Assembly: GCA_022385805.1 (NCBI GenBank)
Contig: MU277677.1
Span: 1-64,000, forward strand
Length of the DNA stretch: 64,000 nucleotides
Source of the DNA: Pilatotrama ljubarskyi
Taxonomy: Eukaryota > Basidiomycota > Agaricomycetes > Polyporales > Polyporaceae
Reading direction: 5' to 3'
Shown here: positions 58,042-64,000 of the stretch, in pieces
Layout: each line of letters begins with the position of its first letter
Position numbering within the stretch: the stretch's first letter is position 1
Made by a program: the position numbers and the translations under genes
The notes under the pieces: generated by a model
The model's database searches: none
Seen by the model: the letters and a program-made list of their open reading frames with translations, nothing else
What the model was told of the DNA's origin: nothing

Positions 58042-59828
58042 ATGCCGCTCTCGCTAGCAGGACTGGAGGCGCATCCAGCGCGGTACCTTGGACCTATGCT
58101 CGTCAGCCTAACCCTAGAGGCACTCCAGACGGGGATCGTCATCAACCAGTCTCTCACTTTCTGGGAACGTGCGGAGAGGGAGCTGGCAGTAGTCCGTGCT
58201 CTGGTATCATTTGTGACCATCGTCGCGTTGTGAGTCGCCTGCCTCCGTGCCGCCTCTCTCAGCCTCTCATTTCTGTCCGTCCCGCTACCCCTCAGCTTCC
58301 AGAGCACCTTGCGGTTCTATGCAGCATGGCGAGTGTTCGTGTATGATTTTGGGAATTGGGTATGTTGTATCTTTGATCCCCCGTTCATACGCTGATGACG
58401 TGCGGTCGCAGATCGAGAGTGTGCTCTTCATCTGGGCAGACAAGATGCAGTCGACGACGGTGAGAGTCGAGCGGACAGGGACCGCTACGAAATCGGCGCT
58501 GAAACCGTGCGCAGACTGTTCTCATGGCCGCTCCTGTGCAAGCATTCCTCATCTGGCGGTGTTGGACGGTACATCCTTCCATTGCGAAGACCACGCATGC
58601 ACGCTCATGTTCCGTTGGCATTTGTTACCCGCCATCAGCTCTTCAACAGGAACTACATCGTCCTGGTACGTGCAGCCTTATCATCGCGGCTATTCGCTCC
58701 CATGGTCACACCATGATCCATCAAGATATCTCTCGGGACACTGTTGGTAGCCCAACTAGTTTCGAGCATCGTTGTCACCGTGCAAACGTTCCAGATACAC
58801 TTTGGTGTCGTTCCTCAAGCGGAGGTGGATGCGGGTCCCCTGCCCAAAGTACCGGTATGTCATATGATATATCCCGGGCTTGAATCCCGACTCATCTTTA
58901 CTATCTAGATCAGCCCAACCTGTATGTGCCCGGGATATGTTTCCAGCCGCTCCAGCTGATCCCGTTTCTATTGCAGTCGTGCTTAGCCTTTCGTGTTCAG
59001 CTGGTCCATGCTCCTTCCTCTGATCCTGCGACGGTCGTTCGATTGACACACTTTGCGCATAGTGCTTGACATACTGGTCACCGGAATACGTGAGCCTCAA
59101 CTCGGTGTTCTTTCCTCGATAGCCTTGTAGTGACACCATGCTCCCAGTTCTCGCGTTCCTTGCACGCTCGAAACAAAGCGTCACTTCGTCAAGGTTCCGC
59201 CGAGTAGGCATCTGGAAGATCGGTCCTGGTTTTCCTGCATTCTCACGTCCCTCTTAGATCCTCAGGCGGTTGACCGTCTTGATTTGGGAAGCGGCTCTCC
59301 CGCCCTGCGTGTGCGCCGTCCTGACCGTGCTGACGTATCTCACCCTGGTGCGTCATGACATTACTTTTATTGTCCATCGCTGACATGCACCGCAACGGGC
59401 CAGGTGGACAAGAACTACTGGGACCTGACGTTCCAAGCGATCCTTGGAAAGCTATATGTAATCTCGCTCTTCGTCACTCTGTACGTATACGCTCTATCCC
59501 CGTCTTCCCTGTACCGAGTACTCAAGCCCGGTGCAGCAATGGCCGCGCGAACCTGCAAAACGGCCCCGTGCCAGGCCTGTCGACGAACCGCATATCGAAC
59601 CTGCTCTGGAGCTCTCCGATCCGCGTGGACGTGCGTTCCGTTCCCTCCTCCTCCTCGCACCCGTCGCTCACCACAGCGCGTGACACGTGCACCCCCTTCC
59701 CGCAGATTCCCACCGACATAGAGCGCGGCGGAGTTTCAACGCGGAACACCCAGGCGGACGACGCGAGCGCCGTGGACTCGCCGACCAATCCGAGCCGTGC
59801 GGCGGCCTCCACTGGGAAGGCGAGCTGA
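58042..59828 (+). CDS. Multi-TM fungal membrane protein (DUF6534-like), one exon unresolved
   Basis: Exons recognised: 58042-58229, 58296-58359, 58412-58459, 58515-58568, 58639-58665, 58726-58854, 59258-59347, 59404-59480, 59537-59828. All neighbouring phases agree. It belongs to the seven-TM Agaricomycete family with an N-terminal YLGPMLVSLTLEALQTGIVI, then FQSTLRFYAAWRVFVYDFG, VLMAAPVQAFLIWRCWT, SSIVVTVQTFQIHFGVVP, VDAGPLPKVP, RLTVLIWEAALPPCVCAVLT and ILGKLYVISLFVTLNGRANL. The exon expected between 58855 and 59257 (sixth TM and the loop after it) was not found; a hydrophobic stretch on the + strand near 58945-59000 (DPVSIAVVLSLSCS) may be its remains. The tail is Ser/Thr-rich. Function of the family is unknown. 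Possibly a damaged copy. Confidence 0.6.
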
Positions 59829-60998
59829 CACGCCCACGCGGTACCGTTCGACGCCGTTCGCACCCGCACGCGTCTCCACATTCGTTGGGGCAGGGGAGGG
59901 CCGCGCGTTGGGCCGTCGAGACCTGGGATATGATATGACTAAACGACTCCTCTCGAGGACGCGACCCGCCGCGAGGCTCCTCCACTCTCACGTACGTCGC
60001 GCTCGGTTGATCGAAACATTTCTAGAGCCGCGTTGCTCGCAATCTCTGCTCGGGCGTGCACGCTGCACGCATGGCCCGGAGGCTCCTGGCTCGCATAGGG
60101 TCAGCACTGCAGAATCTCGCATCGGTAGCGTACATACCACTTTCGTAGTTCAGTAATCGCACGGAAAGGCATTCGACACGTTCTTTCTTCCATCCCGTTT
60201 TGTACGTGCACTGTGACCGGACACCTTGAGTTCCGCTCTGAACATCGCAGGATGCAGGCAGGGCGAAACCAGTGGATGATCGCGGAGTGGACGATCGCGA
60301 CGCGATCATATGACCGCGTTGCGGATGCAGCGACAATCGCGGCAGCATACGAGACAAAAGCCAGGCCGACTTATCCTAGAGAACGATACTCTAACACACG
60401 TCGACGTCCTCAGTGCGGCATGAAGGCAGGAGGCACGAGAGGACACTCACGAGCGGTCTCAGGAACTGGGATACGATTCATTGGGACAACACCGACGAGC
60501 ACGCATCAAGGCGTTCGCGCCGACTCTGGGCATGTCATACGCTCATACTCTCGTGCTCTCCTACACTACGACTCGGACTCACAAGGGGTGGCCATCAGAC
60601 ATTCGAATAACGTGTCGCATGGAGGCCAGCGGAGTGGGTTCTGGGACGCAGAGGAGGGATCTAGTCGACGGTGGCCGGCAACTGCGTCCAGCAGGATGTG
60701 TACGCTTGAAAATGAGGACTGTGAAAGTCGAGCTGTCACAGTGAAAAGGACAAAGGACAACAGCTAGAAGGGGTCGGACTGCGACTGCCCGGCTCCAATG
60801 CGAGCGCAACTTCGACGGGCGCCAGGAAGCTCCGACTGGACCACAGCAAGAGTCGAGACAATGCGACTGTCACCGTGTGTCCGCGGGAGACGTTCCGCTC
60901 GCGTGCGATCGCACGGTACGTAGCGTGAAACCTACAATTACGGGTATTGAACACATTCTGCCGCAGCGGCTTGCCATCTCGACCTGCAGTTGAAGTAA

Positions 60999-61181
60999 GG
61001 GCCTGGTCGGCTGGCAGTGATCAAGAGATCACTAGTGATCGTGACCGGTGGCTCCCACTGGAAAACTCGAGCAAGCGCTCACTCTCCTCTTCTAAGCGCT
61101 CGCTTTCCCCCCTCTAAGCGCTCACTAGTGAGCCTTTTTTGGCAGGAGTGATCAGTTGATCGCTGCCAGCCGACCAGGCCC
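60999..61181. mobile_element. PIF/Harbinger-like MITE, 183 bp
   Basis: A perfect 19-bp terminal inverted repeat GGGCCTGGTCGGCTGGCAG (60999-61017; inverted at 61163-61181) is flanked by TAA on both sides (60996-60998 and 61182-61184). A 3-bp TAA duplication and GG-starting ends are typical of PIF/Harbinger elements. The interior is short and contains palindromic GATCACTAGTGATC and three copies of taagcgctc-like words. Non-coding. Confidence 0.75.
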
Positions 61182-62571
61182 TAAGCGCCGGGGTCAGTTC
61201 TGTGTCCCTTTGGCGCCTTACGACAACGCTGCTGCGGCTGCACCACTCACCAGATGCTGTCTGAGCTCATTGTATGCATGCTAGGCGACTTTGTATAGCT
61301 GTGAACACAGTCGCATAGCAGGACGTGAACGCAGGGTCGGACAATAACCAGGCCAGAAACAAGGTCTGAAGGTCTGGCCGTCGTCGCGACCGCGCCTCGC
61401 CTGTACGCGGAGATAATCGGCGGGAGAAGCTTTGCTGTGAGTACGTACGTCTCGTTGCAGGCAGACGGCGCTCTGCTTATGAGGTCGACAATGGCACTGC
61501 GGCATGCACTGGAGCACGGGTTGTGGACAAGATCTAGAGCGGTTCGCGAGCGCGTGGGGGATATAGATAGCGCATGAGAGCGGCTGCTGTTCGCTGTGCA
61601 TCGTCCTTTCCCGAGTTCGGTATCCTTGTACAGAGGACATACGAGGAGGATACAAAGATGCACAAGGCTTCCGAATTAAAGCGATGGGAGCTCGGACGTG
61701 CAATTGGGGTGCGGTACGGATACGTAACACTGGAGGAACTGGGTCGGCAGCGGCTCAGAAGAGTGGATCCGTGAAGACGCGACGGAATAGGACTCACGAA
61801 GAGGAGCATGCGCGTCCAGCTGACAGCGGAAGCCGACTCAGAGCCGGTACCTACCCGCCAGTTCTGGTACCCATACGTATCCTCGGCGAGGCACTCGTCA
61901 AGAAGTTGGGCAGATGTCCGATTAGGTGACGGCCGGTTCATAGCACAGCTCGTCCGTTGACAGCGTCAGAAGTGTCCAGACAGCCAGACACTGCAGCCAG
62001 ACAGAGCACCGCCCGATCTCGGGCCCATTGAAGGTGGCAGTAAGTTAAGAGGGAAGCGTTATCTGTGGAGATGTGAGAAGAGAAGAGATAGCAGCACCGC
62101 CCGATCGAGCGAGACGAGGCGGGAACGGTGGAGCAGTTCGAGCTTCGCAGGCGACAGAGTCTGGAGACGGCGCTGGGTGGCGAGACGTTTGGGTTTGGCG
62201 TGGACGGGATGCAGGAGTAGGAGGAGAGATGCACCGAGCGCAGCGCAGCGTCGACTCGAACTGAGGCCGTTCTGAGGAGGCGGTTGCGATTGCAGACCGA
62301 ACACGGAGCGAAGCAGACGTTGTTCCGGCCACGCTGTCCTTGTCCTCGTCTCTGTCGGCGTGCCGCCCGACGTCACCGTCGTCTTGCCCACCCGACGCGC
62401 GACATCACACTCAGGCGCCCGGCGCGGCCGCTGCACAGCGCCGACCCGGGATCCACCGGCACCCCGATATGGCAGGTGCCCGCACCGCCCGTGTCAAAGG
62501 GGGCGAAGCGAACCGAAGCGATCCGCCAACAGTGGCCGGCCCTATTGTTTCCTTTCCGCCAACGACTCGGA

Positions 62572-62578
62572 TATATAA
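62572..62578 (+). promoter_or_regulatory. TATA box
   Basis: TATATAA, 219 bases before the ATG at 62791, followed by a C/T-rich leader. Confidence 0.5.
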
Positions 62579-62790
62579 TCCCGCACGCCGCCCAGCCCGG
62601 CCTCTTCTCCTCAGGTGGCTCATCCTCTTCGACTCCTATTTCCTCTCCTGTGCTCTCGTCTGCTCATTTCGCTGCTGCTCTCATCTCTCTAGGCTCCCGT
62701 CGACCCCACCAATCAAGCACCCCCGCAACATCTCGCTCGACCAGCACCCACACCCACACCCGCTCCCGCTCCCCTACGCAAGCACCAACG

Positions 62791-63522
62791 ATGGCCGTCT
62801 CCTCGCACCGCATCCACACCATCCACGGCGCATTCGGCGCACCCTCCTGCTTCGGCCCCTCCACACCACTCGCCATCAACCCCGCCCAGGCCTCCTCCTT
62901 CACTCGCATCCCCAACGTCTGCGCGTCCAGCGCCCGCTCCCGCCCTTTCCGCGCCGCTCCCCCTCCAGGTCGCACCGCTCCCGCCTCCTCGTCAGCCCCA
63001 ACAGTCTCAGGCCCGGGCGTAATGGTCCCGTCGTCCGCCGCAGGCAGCCGCCCCCGCCGCACGTCCCTCTCTTACGCGGGCCCCGCGCCCACCCGCCGCG
63101 CTCCCCCTCCGCCACCCGTCCCCGCCGAACGCACAGCCTCGTCCCTGGCGCCCACCACCGCGCCCCTCGTGCAGATCCCCACCATCGAGGACCCGTTCGC
63201 AGACGCGCTCGAGGAGACGTCTCGTGCGCACTCTCCTGCAGTGTCGGAGTCACCGCTACCATCCCTGTCGACCTCGGCTCCAACCGCTCACGCCAACCGT
63301 TCGACTATGGCGACCGGCCTCAGTGCGCCACCCGGCCTTGCGCACAACGTGTCGGGGGGCATACCAAGCGCGAAGGACATGCGTGGAAGACTGGTCGCGA
63401 GCGCGCTGCTGAGCCGCGGGAGTGGGCGGCCGCTGGGGGTGTACCTCCGCAGACGGCTATCCGGCCAAGAGCACGTTTACGTCAAGAGTCGGCTGTCGCA
63501 GCTCGTTGCGGCTGCTGCGTAG
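62791..63522 (+). CDS. Pro/Ser/Ala-rich unknown protein, 243 aa
   Basis: Single exon from ATG (context caacgATGgc) to TAG. The first 200 residues are Pro/Ser/Ala-rich with basic spots (SRPRRTSLSYAG), probably disordered. A short acidic motif follows (VQIPTIEDPFADALEETSR). The C-terminus (AKDMRGRLVASALLSRGSG, then VYLRRRLSGQEHVYVKSRLS) looks helical and basic. C-ending codons dominate, as in highly expressed genes, and a TATA box and pyrimidine-rich leader precede it. No family recognised. Longer frames extending upstream to 62284 lack support, because the leader lies inside them. Confidence 0.65.
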   Translation: MAVSSHRIHTIHGAFGAPSCFGPSTPLAINPAQASSFTRIPNVCASSARSRPFRAAPPPGRTAPASSSAPTVSGPGVMVPSSAAGSRPRRTSLSYAGPAPTRRAPPPPPVPAERTASSLAPTTAPLVQIPTIEDPFADALEETSRAHSPAVSESPLPSLSTSAPTAHANRSTMATGLSAPPGLAHNVSGGIPSAKDMRGRLVASALLSRGSGRPLGVYLRRRLSGQEHVYVKSRLSQLVAAAA

Positions 63523-64000
63523 GACATCTGGGCGGGCGGGTCTAGCGACTTCAGGCAGTCGTAGGAAGTGTAGGAGGGGGGGACGTTTGGCCCTTGGGTG
63601 CGCCCGGTCGGTCTCCGTTGCTTCTTGCTTCTTGCCGCTTGGACAACACACTCCTTCCCTGGTTCTTGGTCGTTTGCAACCCACCCCACTTTGCATGTCG
63701 CCTCATCGATCACACACCACACACCACTCTACGCACACCCTCGCTCGACGTTGTCGCCGTTATCGCATACCTCACCCACCTCCCCTCGCTACCGCATACT
63801 CCGCCTAATTGCCCTCCCTAACGGCTCCGTTCACTCAAATCAGTCGGTCTCTCGTGTCTCGCTCTCTTCCCGGTCTCGCACGCATCCGTCCGTCGCTCGC
63901 TCGCTATACATACACAAACACCTCTTTCCCTCATTGTAGAACACCACACCGCACGTTCCATACAGTATAACGCATCGTTTGTCACGACTCCCCCGCCCCA
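63523..64000. other. 3' flank to window end
   Basis: About 480 bp, T/C-rich from 63600 on, resembling the leader of another gene that would start beyond the window. No gene supported within it. Confidence 0.45.

Larger units (their letters stand above)
59829..62790. other. Large gene-free stretch with a MITE
   Basis: About 3 kb with no supportable gene. It contains the MITE at 60999-61181. Open frames at 60213-60767, 61247-61941 and 62059-62436 have no signature. Confidence 0.45.

Noticed and set aside
58756..59211. 151-codon minus-strand frame as a separate gene
   Set aside because: It overlaps a recognised + exon and has no family signature; kept only as an observation about the unresolved exon.
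62340..63545. 401-codon + frame rich in Pro, Arg and His
   Set aside because: Overlaps the frame at 62791-63522 that has a good ATG context and sensible composition; the alternative frame includes the C-rich leader and TATA region and is extremely Arg/Pro/His-rich.

Overview
The window is nuclear DNA of a filamentous basidiomycete, most likely an Agaricomycete (a wood-decay type such as Polyporales is an inference). Reasons: genes are cut by many introns of about 50-60 bases; there are class I hydrophobins, a KDZ-type transposase and gene families typical of mushroom-forming fungi; and the tRNA, Rap1, shugoshin and Prp4 kinase are eukaryotic. Gene models were spliced by hand. Except where stated, exon lengths sum to a multiple of three and phases match.

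Layout. 0.5-2.6 kb: 5'-truncated KDZ transposase (+). 3.7-7.2 kb: two unrecognised multi-exon genes (-). 7.2-8.6 kb: GC-rich minisatellite and short tandem repeats. 8.6-11.0 kb: Ser/Thr protein kinase (-). 12.6-18.8 kb: two paralogous class I hydrophobins pointing away from each other, with a complete 3.54-kb Tc1/mariner-type transposon between them. It has 69-bp inverted repeats, a TA target duplication, a DD34E transposase and a second, convergent 489-residue gene of unknown function. 19.4-23.7 kb: telomere protein Rap1 (+). 24.1-27.4 kb: secreted GH31 alpha-glucosidase (-). 28.0 kb: tRNA-Gln. 28-35 kb: gene-poor, with two small unrecognised genes and a hAT-like MITE. 35.1-37.1 kb: unknown nuclear-looking protein (-). 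37.8-39.7 kb: shugoshin (-). 40.0-42.7 kb: Prp4 kinase (+), divergent from shugoshin. 43.3-47.4 kb: tandem pair of cyclase-family hydrolases with identical 13-exon structure. 47.7-50.7 kb: 21-exon MFS transporter (-). 51.7-52.9 kb: two small genes. 53.7-55.4 kb: PP2C phosphatase. 58.0-59.8 kb: multi-TM protein with one unresolved exon. 61.0 kb: PIF/Harbinger-like MITE. 62.8-63.5 kb: Pro/Ser-rich unknown.

The genes do not form one pathway. Chromosome-maintenance genes (Rap1, shugoshin) and an RNA-processing kinase are interspersed with secreted or surface products (hydrophobins, GH31), transport and signalling genes. Gene-poor stretches hold remains of at least three or four DNA-transposon classes: KDZ, Tc1/mariner, hAT-like, PIF/Harbinger-like and possibly a CACTA-like foldback. 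The strongest candidate for something undescribed is the two-gene Tc1/mariner element at 13.66-17.20 kb.
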